The notes: a model not told the origin generated them from the letters alone. 64,000 nt of DNA from Syntrophales bacterium (GCA_023229765.1 JALNYO010000020.1:3564-67563), one strand, 5' to 3'; positions 51,889-61,343 are shown, counted from the first letter of the stretch. Numbers and translations: made by a program.

Positions 51889-53352
51889 TCAATCCAGCCA
51901 GTAGTTGGGCGCTTCTTTGGTTATGATGACGTCGTGCACATGACTTTCCCGAAGCCCCGCCGTGGTAATTTTCACAAATCTGGCCTTCTGGTGCAATTCG
52001 CTTATCGTGCGGCAGCCGACATAGCCCATGCCCGCCTTTATCCCTCCGAGCAACTGGTGGATGCCGGCAGAGATGGAACCGCGATAGGGTACCCGTCCTT
52101 CTATTCCCTCCGGCACAAGCTTCGAGTTGCTCTCCAGATCATCCTGATAGTAGCGATCCTTGCTTCCCATTTTCATGGCCTCCAAGGAGCCCATCCCGCG
52201 ATATACCTTATAACTGCGCCCCTGAAAAAGCACTGTCTCGCCAGGGCTTTCCTCGGTTCCCGCAAAAAAGCTCCCAATCATTACCGTTTGTGCGCCTGCC
52301 GCAAGCGCCTTGACGATATCGCCGGAATACTTGATCCCTCCATCGGCAATAATCGGAATATTGTGCTCCTTGCCAATCTTGTAGGCGTCGCGAATCGCGC
52401 TCATCTGGGGAACGCCCACCCCGGCTATTATTCTTGTGGTGCAGATGGACCCGGGGCCGACCCCGACCTTGACGGCGTCAACCCCGGCTTTTATCAGAGC
52501 CAGGGCGCCCTCGGAGGTGGCGATGTTTCCGGCAATAAGTTCGCATTGGGGGAAATTTCTCTTCGTATCCCGAACGGCATCCAGAACACCGGAAGAGTGG
52601 CCATGCGAGGTATCTATTACGATTACGTCTGCCCCGGCTGCCAGGAGCGCGGCAATCCGCTCTTCGCGATCAACGATGCCGACCGCAGCCCCGACCCGCA
52701 GTCTTCCCAGCGGATCCTTGCAGGCAAGCGGATATTTTTTTATCTTTTCGATATCCTTGATCGTAATCAGACCTTTGAGATTGTAGTTTTCATCAACGAC
52801 AAGGAGTTTTTCAATGCGGTGTTTATGGAGGAGTTTTTTCGAATCCTCCAGGGAAATATTGGTGGAGGGAACCGTTACCAGATTCTCCTTCGTCATGACA
52901 TCGGCAACGGATTGGTCAAGATCGGTTTCAAAGCGTAAATCGCGGTTCGTCAAAATACCGACCAGCACCTTGTTTTTAACAACTGGAACGCCGGATATCC
53001 GGTATTGATTCATCAGCGCCAAGGCATCCCTGACCTTACGCCCCGGTTCAATGGTAATCGGATCGACAATCATTCCGCTTTCCGACTTCTTAACCTTGTC
53101 AACCTCGATAACCTGTCTTTCGATGCTCATGTTTCTGTGGATGATTCCGATTCCCCCCTCCTGGGCCAGACTGATCGCCGTTCTGGATTCGGTGACGGTA
53201 TCCATCGCCGCGCTGATTATCGGGATATTAAGCCTGATATTATTTGTTAAAAATGTTGCGCCATCAATATCCCGCGGCAGAACGTTCGATTCCGCCGGAA
53301 TCAGCAACAGATCATCAAACGTATATGCATCAAGTACGGTATCATCTAACAT
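51889..53352 (-). CDS. guaB: IMP dehydrogenase
   Basis: Oxidises IMP to XMP with NAD, the first step to GMP; 487 residues. Two CBS domains sit between about 95 and 205 (MNQYRISGVPVVKNKVLVGI, truncated to the core), with the catalytic cysteine in VGPGSICTTRIIAG and the flap in GRVPYRGS. Start ATG 53352 follows GGAGG. Transcribed after dtd and just before dnaE. Confidence 0.97.
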   Translation of the reverse strand: MLDDTVLDAYTFDDLLLIPAESNVLPRDIDGATFLTNNIRLNIPIISAAMDTVTESRTAISLAQEGGIGIIHRNMSIERQVIEVDKVKKSESGMIVDPITIEPGRKVRDALALMNQYRISGVPVVKNKVLVGILTNRDLRFETDLDQSVADVMTKENLVTVPSTNISLEDSKKLLHKHRIEKLLVVDENYNLKGLITIKDIEKIKKYPLACKDPLGRLRVGAAVGIVDREERIAALLAAGADVIVIDTSHGHSSGVLDAVRDTKRNFPQCELIAGNIATSEGALALIKAGVDAVKVGVGPGSICTTRIIAGVGVPQMSAIRDAYKIGKEHNIPIIADGGIKYSGDIVKALAAGAQTVMIGSFFAGTEESPGETVLFQGRSYKVYRGMGSLEAMKMGSKDRYYQDDLESNSKLVPEGIEGRVPYRGSISAGIHQLLGGIKAGMGYVGCRTISELHQKARFVKITTAGLRESHVHDVIITKEAPNYWLD

Positions 53353-53367
53353 AAGACCTCCAGTTTA

Positions 53368-53817
53368 TTAAAAAAATCGTTTGCTGTCCAAAAGCATTGT
53401 GACCGGTCCGTCATTGGCTATTACGACCGTCATCATGGCCTGAAATTCTCCCTCGGCGACAAACCGCACTTGTTTTTTTGCCTGAGACACCAGGTGGTCA
53501 TACAGGGGGCGCGCCTGCTCCGGTCGTTCGGCATTTGTGAAGGAGGGTCTTCTGCCCTTCCGACAATCGCCAAGCAGCGTAAACTGGGAAACAACGAGCA
53601 GCTCGGCATCCATGTCGAGCAGCGAAAGGTTCATTTTCCCCGTTTCGTCCTCAAAGATGCGGAGGTTAATGATTTTTTCCAGAAGATAATCCGCGTCAGC
53701 TTCGCTGTCGCCCAGCTCAATGCCGAGAAATACTAATATTCCCTTCCCTATTTCCGATATTAATCGATTACTTACAGTTACACTTGCCGATTCAACTCTT
53801 TGCAATACCGCCCGCAT
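53368..53817 (-). CDS. dtd: D-aminoacyl-tRNA deacylase
   Basis: Removes D-amino acids mischarged to tRNA; 149 residues, the usual size. The family motifs SQFTLLGD and NDGPVT are intact. Start ATG 53817 is eight bases after AAAGG; the frame could begin at GTG 53826 but that overlaps the ribosome site. First gene of dtd-guaB-dnaE. Confidence 0.96.
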   Translation of the reverse strand: MRAVLQRVESASVTVSNRLISEIGKGILVFLGIELGDSEADADYLLEKIINLRIFEDETGKMNLSLLDMDAELLVVSQFTLLGDCRKGRRPSFTNAERPEQARPLYDHLVSQAKKQVRFVAEGEFQAMMTVVIANDGPVTMLLDSKRFF

Positions 53818-53898
53818 AGCATCCACCTTTTCAGCACGCTGATGCTATCAATAATCAGTTCGCTCTTCAAGCTATTTTTCTGAACTTGGATGTGAAAG

Positions 53899-54025
53899 AG
53901 GTGTCAAACCTACACTATTGACAAAATAGCAGCTTTAAGATGCGGGACTAACGGAATTTTTCAAAGCGGAGGCGAAAGATGAAGCCGTAATCGGCAGAAA
54001 TATAAAAAGTGTAGGTTTGGCACCT
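53899..54025. repeat. 127-bp element with 18-bp terminal inverted repeats
   Basis: AGGTGTCAAACCTACACT at 53899-53916 is repeated in reverse complement at 54008-54025 with one difference. The 91 bp between carry no gene. The shape is that of a miniature inverted-repeat element, but I see no target duplication. It occupies half of the 254-bp gap between dtd and the DUF5666 gene. Confidence 0.55.
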
Positions 54026-54026
54026 A

Positions 54027-54060
54027 TACAAGACGGCGCCTTTGGGGGCGCCGTCTTGTA
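54027..54060. terminator. Perfect 14-bp hairpin after the DUF5666 operon
   Basis: TACAAGACGGCGCC (54027-54040) pairs perfectly with 54047-54060 around a 6-nt loop, 20 bp after the stop of the minus-strand DUF5666 gene. It lacks a T-run, so it may be a pause or RNA-stability hairpin rather than a standard intrinsic terminator. Confidence 0.55.
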
Positions 54061-54080
54061 TGCCAAAACCAGGATGTTTA

Positions 54081-55946
54081 TCAGTCCTTGAATTCCAGCC
54101 GGCTGGCAACCAGCTTCCCCCCGATGAGGGCGCCGCTCACCGACACCATCCGGCCCCTGCCCATGTCTGCGGCACTGCCGTTTACAAACTTTACGTCGCT
54201 GCCGCTGGCATCGACCATCTGGCCGGCCACCATGAAGTTCGCACTCGAAGTAAAGCCATTCATTGAACCCAACGCCCCAACCATCTCTGCATTGCTGTGT
54301 TGAATCTCGATCCGGCTCGCCACCATTATGCCGCCAAGTAAACGTGCCGTGACATGGACCCGGACCCCATTAGCCATGTCGTGCTGCAGGCCATTCTCGA
54401 ATGCGGTGTCGTCTCCATAGAAGATTGTCGCGCCATTCATCTTGAAACTCGACTCGGTCATATTCAATCCATAAAGCGCACCCTCGACATGCGCCGAAAT
54501 AAGGCCGCCTGCGGGGATGATGCGGACTTCACTCGCCGCCAGAACTCCATTCACGAAGCTACCGCGCACCAAAACTCTTTTGCCAACGGCAAAGTTCTCC
54601 TTCGGTGCGTCGCTGCCGTCGGCATTGGTGATTTTTGTCGCGGCATTGATCTGCATTGCCAGATTGATGTTTGCCAATGTGAAGGCGCCACTTTCGGCGT
54701 CATAGCTCGAAACCGTGCCGGGAAAGGTGCGGTTCTCATTATCCCTGCCGTTCGTCATCACGGTGACAAACTCGACCGAACTCGCATTCACCACGCCGCC
54801 ATTGATAGTGCCTTCGATTCTGACCATGACGCCATCCGCCAGATTGTCTGCGTCGCCGCCTGTAAATGCAATGTCCACCGCAGAAGCATCAACAGTAACG
54901 CCGCGCAGCTTGAAACTGGAGAGTGAGAGAAAATCGGTGACCGCGCCCGTCAGTCTGACCGTGGCATCAGTCCTCTCCTTAACGAAGTATATCTGATTCG
55001 CCGCAACCTGTCCCGCTTCCCATGCGCCTGTTACCCGAACCAGGCTCCCGTTTGCCAGATCAGCGGCAGAGCCGTTAGCAAAAACAGCCTTGCTCGCATC
55101 CACGGTTACATCGCCCAGACTGAATGTGAGCGGCGTCAGCACGATTCCGCTGATGCGGCCGCCGAGACTCACGCTGCTGCCGTCAACAAGCTGTGTGGTT
55201 TTGATACGAACCGCCTTGGCGACCAGTGTGTTGTCGGAGACTGCCGTATCGGACCAGACGGCAACGCGTTGTCCCACCGCCAGCGTCGAACCAACGGGAA
55301 GCAGCGTTGCGCTACCATAGTTGACTGTGAGCGCCGCGATCGTGAAGGTCTTGGCCGTCAAATCGAGATTGGAGAGCGTGCCTGCAACCCGAACGCCCAC
55401 GGTGCTATTTGGATCCCTACGTTCGACGCGTGTCGCAATGATGTTGCCTGAGGCATCCCGGCTGCCATGCACTTCGACTAAATCCCCAATTATCAAATCC
55501 GCAAGACTGTTCGCGCCTTCGAACACTGTCGGCGCCGCCACGTCACCTGATACCTTGACGGTTTGCCCCGCTACCGTGAAACCATCGCTTGCAATGGCGA
55601 TGATCGTGCCAAGGACTTCTGATTGTATGCTCAGTCTGGTGATGCGGCCCTGGCCGTCGAGCATGGTTTCGACATTCATACCCAGTCTGACCGAGGTAGT
55701 GGTAGCTGCCGCCAGCATATTTGGATTGATCTCCTGATTTACTTGAGCAATCGAGTCGTCATGGCTGACACCGTCGATAATAATGCTGCCAAAACCGGTT
55801 ACCGTACCCGCAGAGTAGGCGGAGACAGAGCTGCCGGCACCGGTTGCGCTACTCCCTCCACCGCCACACCCGGCAAGCAAAAAAACGATTAACGACAAAT
55901 AAATTAGCGTTATAGCGACAACTGTCCGTTTCCTGAAATCTTTCAT
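54081..55946 (-). CDS. Large DUF5666 repeat lipoprotein
   Basis: A 621-residue exported lipoprotein: signal peptide ending LLAGCGGGG, then six or more repeated beta-rich DUF5666-type modules of about 60-90 residues, each with a pattern such as GTVTGFGSIIIDGV, LADGVMVRIEGT and ASRVE. Start ATG 55946 has AAGGAGG five bases before; an open frame to 55979 lacks one. No enzyme motif was seen. Third gene of the DUF6502-DUF5666 operon, 82 bp after its smaller paralogue. Function unknown; the beta repeats suggest a binding or surface role. Confidence 0.8.
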   Translation of the reverse strand: MKDFRKRTVVAITLIYLSLIVFLLAGCGGGGSSATGAGSSVSAYSAGTVTGFGSIIIDGVSHDDSIAQVNQEINPNMLAAATTTSVRLGMNVETMLDGQGRITRLSIQSEVLGTIIAIASDGFTVAGQTVKVSGDVAAPTVFEGANSLADLIIGDLVEVHGSRDASGNIIATRVERRDPNSTVGVRVAGTLSNLDLTAKTFTIAALTVNYGSATLLPVGSTLAVGQRVAVWSDTAVSDNTLVAKAVRIKTTQLVDGSSVSLGGRISGIVLTPLTFSLGDVTVDASKAVFANGSAADLANGSLVRVTGAWEAGQVAANQIYFVKERTDATVRLTGAVTDFLSLSSFKLRGVTVDASAVDIAFTGGDADNLADGVMVRIEGTINGGVVNASSVEFVTVMTNGRDNENRTFPGTVSSYDAESGAFTLANINLAMQINAATKITNADGSDAPKENFAVGKRVLVRGSFVNGVLAASEVRIIPAGGLISAHVEGALYGLNMTESSFKMNGATIFYGDDTAFENGLQHDMANGVRVHVTARLLGGIMVASRIEIQHSNAEMVGALGSMNGFTSSANFMVAGQMVDASGSDVKFVNGSAADMGRGRMVSVSGALIGGKLVASRLEFKD

Positions 55947-56028
55947 ACATTCCTCCTTCATAATTTTCTCGTTTTTCACTGCACGCAGCAGTGTAATTTA
56001 ATCGCCGCTCTCAATGAGACCCAATAGA

Positions 56029-57093
56029 TCAGAGACCATTCAAGGAAGACCCCATACCGACAGCGGCGCCGCCTTTCATTTTCATGCTTTCCAGCAAATC
56101 CACCTTCCCGGCCTGGATAATATTGTTTTTGATGGTTCCGTCCACCTTGACTCTAACTCCCGCCTTAATTAGCTGCCCGTCTGTAAATATGGTTGCGCCA
56201 TCCAACCCAACCCTCTGCAGACCAAACTGGGTAATAATTGTAAAACCGCTGATCGCCTGGTCTGCGTAATAGAGAGTGTCGATGAAACCTTCACAAGAAA
56301 TAGTGCTGTTCTCGCTGAGTTCGGGACTCTTTTTTTCAATGACATCAGCCAGCAGAACGGTGGATGATGCAAGATGGCCCTTTACATCAACAATATCACC
56401 TGCCTGGATTCCTCCATGTCCGAATTTGACGAGCATAGCCATGCTGTAGTCAACAGTGAGGGCATTAATCTTGAAAGTGGCGGCGGTAGGGGCGCTGATC
56501 CGCCCGCTGACTTCAAACTGGCGCCCAATGGGCTTCAGGCTAATTCTCGTAGCGATGATCTTGCCATCGGCATCGGCCAAACCACTGATTTCTACCATAT
56601 CGTTAGCGGCAAGATCGGCCAACTCCAGGTTATTGCCCGGTAAACCAGCAATAATGGTTTGCGCATCGACCAAAACGGTCTGGCCCATAATTTCCAGGAC
56701 GCTCCTGTTAAGGTCAATACTGCTGATCGGTCCCGCAGCGTTGTTGCTAAAGATGACCCTGTCGGCTTTGCCGGTTTTGCCGTCGGCATTTACCGTACCT
56801 TCAACTTGCACAACCATGCCTACATACAGTTCCTTTTCATTACTGTTAACGCCATTGATGGTGACGGCTGCGTCGGTCGTTTGAAACTCGACGCCGTTTA
56901 CAAAAATGCTGCCCAGTGCGGTAATCGGGCCGACGCTGGTATTCCCGGTGCCGCCGATTCCGCCACCCGCCAGAAGGTCTCCCCCGCCGCCACAGGAGAC
57001 GATGCCCGAAAGTAAAAAAAACAGAGGCAGGAACAGCCGTGATTTTTTTAATAACAATGTTATTTTATCTTTAAGAGATTGTTCGCCCTGCAT
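56029..57093 (-). CDS. DUF5666-type lipoprotein
   Basis: A 354-residue lipoprotein with signal peptide ending GIVSCGGGG and a glycine-rich linker, followed by about four DUF5666-like beta modules (GPITALGSIFVNGVEF, LYVGMVVQVEGTVN, ANDMVEISGLADADGKIIA). Start ATG 57093 has AAGGAG seven bases before and overlaps the end of the DUF6502 gene by 34 bp, so translation is coupled. No function is known. Confidence 0.8.
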   Translation of the reverse strand: MQGEQSLKDKITLLLKKSRLFLPLFFLLSGIVSCGGGGDLLAGGGIGGTGNTSVGPITALGSIFVNGVEFQTTDAAVTINGVNSNEKELYVGMVVQVEGTVNADGKTGKADRVIFSNNAAGPISSIDLNRSVLEIMGQTVLVDAQTIIAGLPGNNLELADLAANDMVEISGLADADGKIIATRISLKPIGRQFEVSGRISAPTAATFKINALTVDYSMAMLVKFGHGGIQAGDIVDVKGHLASSTVLLADVIEKKSPELSENSTISCEGFIDTLYYADQAISGFTIITQFGLQRVGLDGATIFTDGQLIKAGVRVKVDGTIKNNIIQAGKVDLLESMKMKGGAAVGMGSSLNGL

Positions 57094-57935
57094 CTATTTT
57101 CTCCTTTTTCTTGAGTGGGAATGTTTTCAATATCTTCTTCAAAATAGTAAATCCCCAATCCAACACGTTTGCGGCCGCTACCCTGCACGTCGGGGCTGAC
57201 ATCCCGGTCCCGGGCCGCCAGCCATTTATCCAAATTTTCAAGAAGAGCTTGAGATTCTTCAGAACTAACAATTTTGAACTGCTCCAGAAACTCCGCCGGG
57301 ATGTTGTCATACGATACCTTGCGCTGGAAAAATGGGGAGCTGTTTTTTGAGTTCAGATTGTGGTTAATTGTTGTAATCAGATCGGCCACATCCGCCCCGA
57401 GGATGTCCAGTTTTGCCTTTTTATCGTCACCCGGCAGATATGCGCGGGTCATTAGTTTGACTGAGCCGTCTTCCTGCAGCGCAACAGCTCCAATGTTGAG
57501 CAGCTCATCCAGAACTGCCCGGACCGGCATGTCGCCGCTGTATTTTTTTACCAGGACACTGAAAGAAACATCGCCTTCCAAAGCCAGATTCAATGGATTA
57601 TTGTCATTGTCTGAAAACAGGGGATCGCGAATCCAGCCACTGATTACCCGGGTGGCGCGATTGTATCTCCCATGCGCCTCTTCATCTGCCGGAATATCAA
57701 GCTCACGCAATTTCTGCACTTCCTTACGCGACAATCCGGTAATAACTGAAACCCGAGATGATGTTTGCTTGCGGCGGGGAATGCCAAACTCCTTAAAGGC
57801 GATATCCACATATACCCACCGGGCCAGGTCGGAAAAGACGTGGTATGAAATGCCATTGGACAGCATTATATGGACCAGCGGCCGAAGCAGCTTCAGAATG
57901 GCATTGTTTAAGTTTTTAGCAATCGTCGAGTTCAT
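57060..57935 (-). CDS. DUF6502 family protein, probable DNA-binding regulator
   Basis: A 291-residue soluble protein of the DUF6502 type. The N-terminal part holds a helix-turn-helix-like stretch (about 45-75, RVSVITGLSRKEVQKLREL); the rest is alpha/beta with no recognised catalytic motif. The chosen ATG 57935 lies about eight bases after a consensus -10, so its transcript may be leaderless; an in-frame ATG at 57956 sits at the edge of the palindrome upstream of that start point. A perfect palindrome covers its promoter, which suggests self-regulation. It is coupled to two DUF5666 lipoprotein genes. Regulator status is inference. Confidence 0.7.
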   Translation of the reverse strand: MNSTIAKNLNNAILKLLRPLVHIMLSNGISYHVFSDLARWVYVDIAFKEFGIPRRKQTSSRVSVITGLSRKEVQKLRELDIPADEEAHGRYNRATRVISGWIRDPLFSDNDNNPLNLALEGDVSFSVLVKKYSGDMPVRAVLDELLNIGAVALQEDGSVKLMTRAYLPGDDKKAKLDILGADVADLITTINHNLNSKNSSPFFQRKVSYDNIPAEFLEQFKIVSSEESQALLENLDKWLAARDRDVSPDVQGSGRKRVGLGIYYFEEDIENIPTQEKGENRCRANNLLKIK

Positions 57936-57937
57936 GG

Positions 57938-57957
57938 TTTGGGAATATATTCCCAAA
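57938..57957. promoter_or_regulatory. Perfect 20-bp palindrome over the -10 box (candidate operator)
   Basis: TTTGGGAATATATTCCCAAA reads the same on both strands and contains the -10 of the DUF6502 promoter at its centre. Position and symmetry are those of a repressor site for a dimeric regulator, perhaps the DUF6502 protein itself. Confidence 0.65.
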
Positions 57958-57972
57958 TATTGACGATGTCAA
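57944..57972 (-). promoter_or_regulatory. Consensus sigma-70 promoter of the DUF6502-DUF5666 operon
   Basis: Minus strand: TTGACA (57967-57972), a 17-bp spacer, TATATT (57944-57949), eleven of twelve consensus bases. The start point falls at or next to the ATG at 57935, implying a leaderless or nearly leaderless mRNA. Confidence 0.75.
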
Positions 57973-58105
57973 GAATTATTTTGCAGGGAGTTATGACTGC
58001 TCTGAGGATATCGCAAGCAAAACGGTTTCATTTTTGTTGCGTTTAACGGATAGTTATGCTATCAGCGCCGGTCTTAAATTAATAAATGCTGGTGGGTTTT
58101 GCTTT

Positions 58106-59359
58106 ATGGAGAAGATAAATTCCGTAAGAGGGTTCAGAGACATACTTCCTCCGGAAACGGAAAAATGGCGGAGGGTTGAAGAAACGGCGCACGAGGTTTT
58201 CCGCACGTTCGGCTTCCGGGAGATTCGGGTTCCGCTGCTCGAAAAAACGGAACTATTCCGCCGCGGCATCGGGGAGTCAACCGATATCGTGGAAAAAGAG
58301 ATGTACACCTTTACCGACCGCGGCGAGGAATCCCTCACGCTGCGTCCGGAGGCGACCGCTTCCGTTATTCGCGCCTATCTCGAGCACTCCCTCCATGCCG
58401 CGGAAAGCGTGACAAAGCTCTACACGATCGGCCCCATGTTCCGACGGGAAAGGCCACAAAAGGGGCGGTACCGCCAGTTTCACCAGATTGATACGGAAAT
58501 TCTCGGCCCGGACGACCCGCGCACCGATGCGGAACTCATTTTGATGCTTACGCATTTTCTTGACAAACTGGGTCTTCAGAATATTTCTCTGGAGATCAAT
58601 TCCCTCGGCTGCCCCAATTGCCGCCCGACTTTTCAGCAGGCGATCGTCTCTTTTCTTCAGGGGCGGGAAAAGGAACTCTGCCCCGACTGCCAGCGCCGCC
58701 TGACCACCAACCCCCTGCGGGTCTTTGACTGTAAAGTGGAAAGCTGCGCCAAAATCATCGCCGAAGCCCCGACGCTGCCCGATTTTCTCTGCGCCGATTG
58801 CCGGGATCATTTTGCAACGCTTCAGGAAGCGCTCTCCCTTTTCGCATTGCCGTTCAAGCTGAATCCGAAGATGGTGCGGGGCCTTGATTATTACACCAGG
58901 ACAACGTTTGAAATCACTACGGAATTTCTTGGGGCACAGAACGCCGTTGTCGGCGGCGGCCGCTATGACCACCTTGTCCGGGATCTCGGCGGGCCCGATA
59001 TCCCCGGGATCGGTTTCGCGATCGGTTTTGAACGGCTGGTCGCGATGATTCCGGAAAAGGAAGAGGCAAATGCGCCCCTCCTTTTTATAGCGGCTGTCGG
59101 CGAAGATGCATTAAAGAAGGCCTTTTTCATCTGCAACCGTCTCCGGATGGAGGGACTGCAGATCGAGATGGACTATTCCGGCCGAAGTCTGAAGAGCCAG
59201 ATGAAGAAGGCCGACAAGCTCAAATGCCGCTACGCGCTGATTCTCGGCGAACGGGAAATCGCAGAGAAGAAGGCCTCTGTGCGCAATATGCAAACGGGCG
59301 TACAACAGGAAGCGAGCCTGGATATTTTGGAAGAAACAATCATTAAATTAGAGAGGTAG
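58106..59359 (+). CDS. hisS: Histidyl-tRNA synthetase
   Basis: A 417-residue class II synthetase. Motif 1 and 2 regions (RGFRDILPPE, YTIGPMFRRERPQKGRYRQF), the histidine-binding motif VRGLDYYTRTTFE, and motif 3 PGIGFAIGFERL are present; a C-terminal anticodon-binding domain follows. Start ATG 58106 gives the standard MEKINSVRGFRD; an open frame back to 58034 has no support. A four-cysteine pattern (CPNC, CPDC) in the insertion domain is of the kind seen in many bacterial HisRS. aspS follows after 5 bp. Confidence 0.97.
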   Translation: MEKINSVRGFRDILPPETEKWRRVEETAHEVFRTFGFREIRVPLLEKTELFRRGIGESTDIVEKEMYTFTDRGEESLTLRPEATASVIRAYLEHSLHAAESVTKLYTIGPMFRRERPQKGRYRQFHQIDTEILGPDDPRTDAELILMLTHFLDKLGLQNISLEINSLGCPNCRPTFQQAIVSFLQGREKELCPDCQRRLTTNPLRVFDCKVESCAKIIAEAPTLPDFLCADCRDHFATLQEALSLFALPFKLNPKMVRGLDYYTRTTFEITTEFLGAQNAVVGGGRYDHLVRDLGGPDIPGIGFAIGFERLVAMIPEKEEANAPLLFIAAVGEDALKKAFFICNRLRMEGLQIEMDYSGRSLKSQMKKADKLKCRYALILGEREIAEKKASVRNMQTGVQQEASLDILEETIIKLER

Positions 59360-59364
59360 ATACT

Positions 59365-61143
59365 TTGTCGGATTTTTTGATGCGATATAAACGGACGCAT
59401 TACTGCGGCGATTTGAACGAGACGCATGCCGGGGCGGAGGTTGTCCTGATGGGCTGGGCCCATCGGCGGCGCGATCACGGGGGCGTCATCTTTATTGACC
59501 TGCGAGACCGTGAAGGGCTGACTCAGGTTGTCTTCAACCCGGAAACCAACGAGGCCTGTCACCAGGAGGCGGGACGAATCCGCAGTGAATTTGTCCTGGC
59601 AATCCATGGAAAAGTTCGCCGGCGCCCGGAGGGAATGGAGAATCCCGATCTGAAAACAGGAAAGATTGAGGTGATCGCCGACGAACTCGAAATCCTCAAC
59701 GAGTCGAGAACGCCCCCCTTCGTCCTGGATCAGACGTCAGAGATTTCGGAGAACGTTCGTCTCAAGTACCGTTATATCGACCTCCGCCGTCCGGAGATGC
59801 AGAAAAACCTTATCCTGCGCAGTCGCGTCGCGATGGCAACGCGGGAATATTTCAGTCGCGATGGATTTATTGAAATCGAAACCCCGTTTCTGACCAAGAG
59901 CACGCCAGAGGGGGCGCGGGACTACCTTGTTCCCAGCCGGGTCAATCAGGGGATGTTTTACGCCCTGCCCCAGTCGCCCCAACTCTTCAAGCAGTTGTTG
60001 ATGGTTTCTGGATTTGACAAGTATTTCCAGATCGTTAAGTGCTTCCGAGATGAGGACCTCCGGGCTGATCGTCAGCCGGAATTCACCCAGATCGACGTGG
60101 AGATGTCCTTTATCACGGAGGAACAAATCATCAGTTTGATCGAGGGGTTGATTGTTCACCTCTTCAGCTCCTGCCTGGGACGAACTCTCCCCCTCCCCTT
60201 CCCCCGCATTTCCTATCAGGACGCGATGAGCCGCTTCGGCAAGGATAATCCCGATCTGCGCTTCGGCATGGAGATGAGGGACTTGACCGATATCCTCAGG
60301 AATTCGGGGCTGAAGCTCTTTTCCGATATAGCCGCCGGCGGGGGTGTAATCAAGGCGATCATGGTTGACGACGGGAAGGGCCTCTCCCGCAAGGATCTCG
60401 ATGAGTTGAAGGAGTTTGTAGGCAGATATGGGGCAGGAGGACTGGCCTGGGCGCGGGTGACTGCGGAGGGCTGGACCTCGCCGATCTTCAAATTCCTGAC
60501 AGCCCAGGAGGTAGCGTCCATAAACACAAGAATGGAAGCCGCAGAGGGCGCCGTCATCCTCTTTGTCGCCGACTCGCCGGGCGTTGTCCGCGACTCGCTC
60601 GGCAACCTGCGCGTCCATCTGGCTAAGAAGCTCGGCTTGATCGATCCCGATGCCCTCGCCTTTACCTGGGTTACCGACTTTCCCCTTTTTGAATACAGCG
60701 ACACCGAAAAAAGATTCATGGCCACGCACCATCCCTTTACCGCTCCGGTTGCCGAGGATATGCAGTACATCGAGACGGACCCGGGCAAGGTTCGTGCCCG
60801 CGCCTATGATCTGGTGCTGAATGGCTCCGAGATCGGCGGGGGAAGCATCCGAATTCACCAGAAAGATGTCCAATCCGTAATCTTCAAGGCGCTGGGACTG
60901 AGCGAGGAAAACGCCCGTTCCAAATTCGGATTTCTCCTTGATGCGCTCGAGTTCGGAGCCCCTCCCCACGGCGGGATCGCCTTCGGGCTTGACCGTCTGG
61001 TGATGCTGATGACCGGCGCGGAATCGATCCGGGATGTTATCGCCTTTCCCAAAACGCAAAAGGCAACCTGTCTCTTGACAGAAGCTCCGTCTCATGTCAG
61101 TATAGAACAACTTATGGAACTCTCCTTAAAGATTGTTTCGTGA
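59365..61143 (+). CDS. aspS: Aspartyl-tRNA synthetase
   Basis: A 592-residue bacterial-type class II synthetase. N-terminal anticodon-binding OB domain (VVLMGWAHRRRDHGGVIFID), motif 2 FRDEDLRADRQPEFTQID, the large GAD insertion typical of bacterial AspRS, and motif 3 GGIAFGLDRLVML. It begins at TTG 59365, seven bases after GAGG; an ATG at 59380 is the alternative. Operon with hisS, a common pairing. Confidence 0.97.
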   Translation: MSDFLMRYKRTHYCGDLNETHAGAEVVLMGWAHRRRDHGGVIFIDLRDREGLTQVVFNPETNEACHQEAGRIRSEFVLAIHGKVRRRPEGMENPDLKTGKIEVIADELEILNESRTPPFVLDQTSEISENVRLKYRYIDLRRPEMQKNLILRSRVAMATREYFSRDGFIEIETPFLTKSTPEGARDYLVPSRVNQGMFYALPQSPQLFKQLLMVSGFDKYFQIVKCFRDEDLRADRQPEFTQIDVEMSFITEEQIISLIEGLIVHLFSSCLGRTLPLPFPRISYQDAMSRFGKDNPDLRFGMEMRDLTDILRNSGLKLFSDIAAGGGVIKAIMVDDGKGLSRKDLDELKEFVGRYGAGGLAWARVTAEGWTSPIFKFLTAQEVASINTRMEAAEGAVILFVADSPGVVRDSLGNLRVHLAKKLGLIDPDALAFTWVTDFPLFEYSDTEKRFMATHHPFTAPVAEDMQYIETDPGKVRARAYDLVLNGSEIGGGSIRIHQKDVQSVIFKALGLSEENARSKFGFLLDALEFGAPPHGGIAFGLDRLVMLMTGAESIRDVIAFPKTQKATCLLTEAPSHVSIEQLMELSLKIVS

Positions 61144-61246
61144 TCTTATTTAACGGTTCTTCGGCACTGCGGGTTTTTTTATGAATTGCAAATATTTTAT
61201 TATTGCAGTGAACACTGACGGAAAACAGCGTCTTGAACAAAACGTT

Positions 61247-61276
61247 GCCGGCAGGATGATGCCGGCGCTCTTTTTT
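61247..61276 (+). terminator. Terminator after aspS
   Basis: GCCGGCA (61247-61253) pairs with TGCCGGC (61260-61266) around a 6-nt loop, followed by GCTCTTTTTTC. Standard intrinsic terminator about 100 bp after the aspS stop. Confidence 0.8.
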
Positions 61277-61315
61277 CCCGCCTCCAGTTAACGACAAAGG
61301 AGAAGGGGAGCAGAG

Positions 61316-61343
61316 GGCGCCTTAAGAAAGGGCGCCTTTTTTA
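61316..61343 (+). terminator. Second terminator-like hairpin, in the leader of the next gene
   Basis: GGCGCC (61316-61321) pairs with GGCGCC at 61331-61336 around a short loop, followed by TTTTTTATTT. It lies 50 bp before the ATG at 61393, so it is either a back-up terminator or an attenuator. Confidence 0.65.

Noticed and set aside
51613..52938. Long open frame of 441 codons on the plus strand
   Set aside because: It lies antisense across dnaE and guaB, both with full conserved motifs, and its protein has no recognisable domain.
59737..61110. Long open frame of 457 codons on the minus strand
   Set aside because: Antisense to aspS; caused by codon bias, with no domain or ribosome site.
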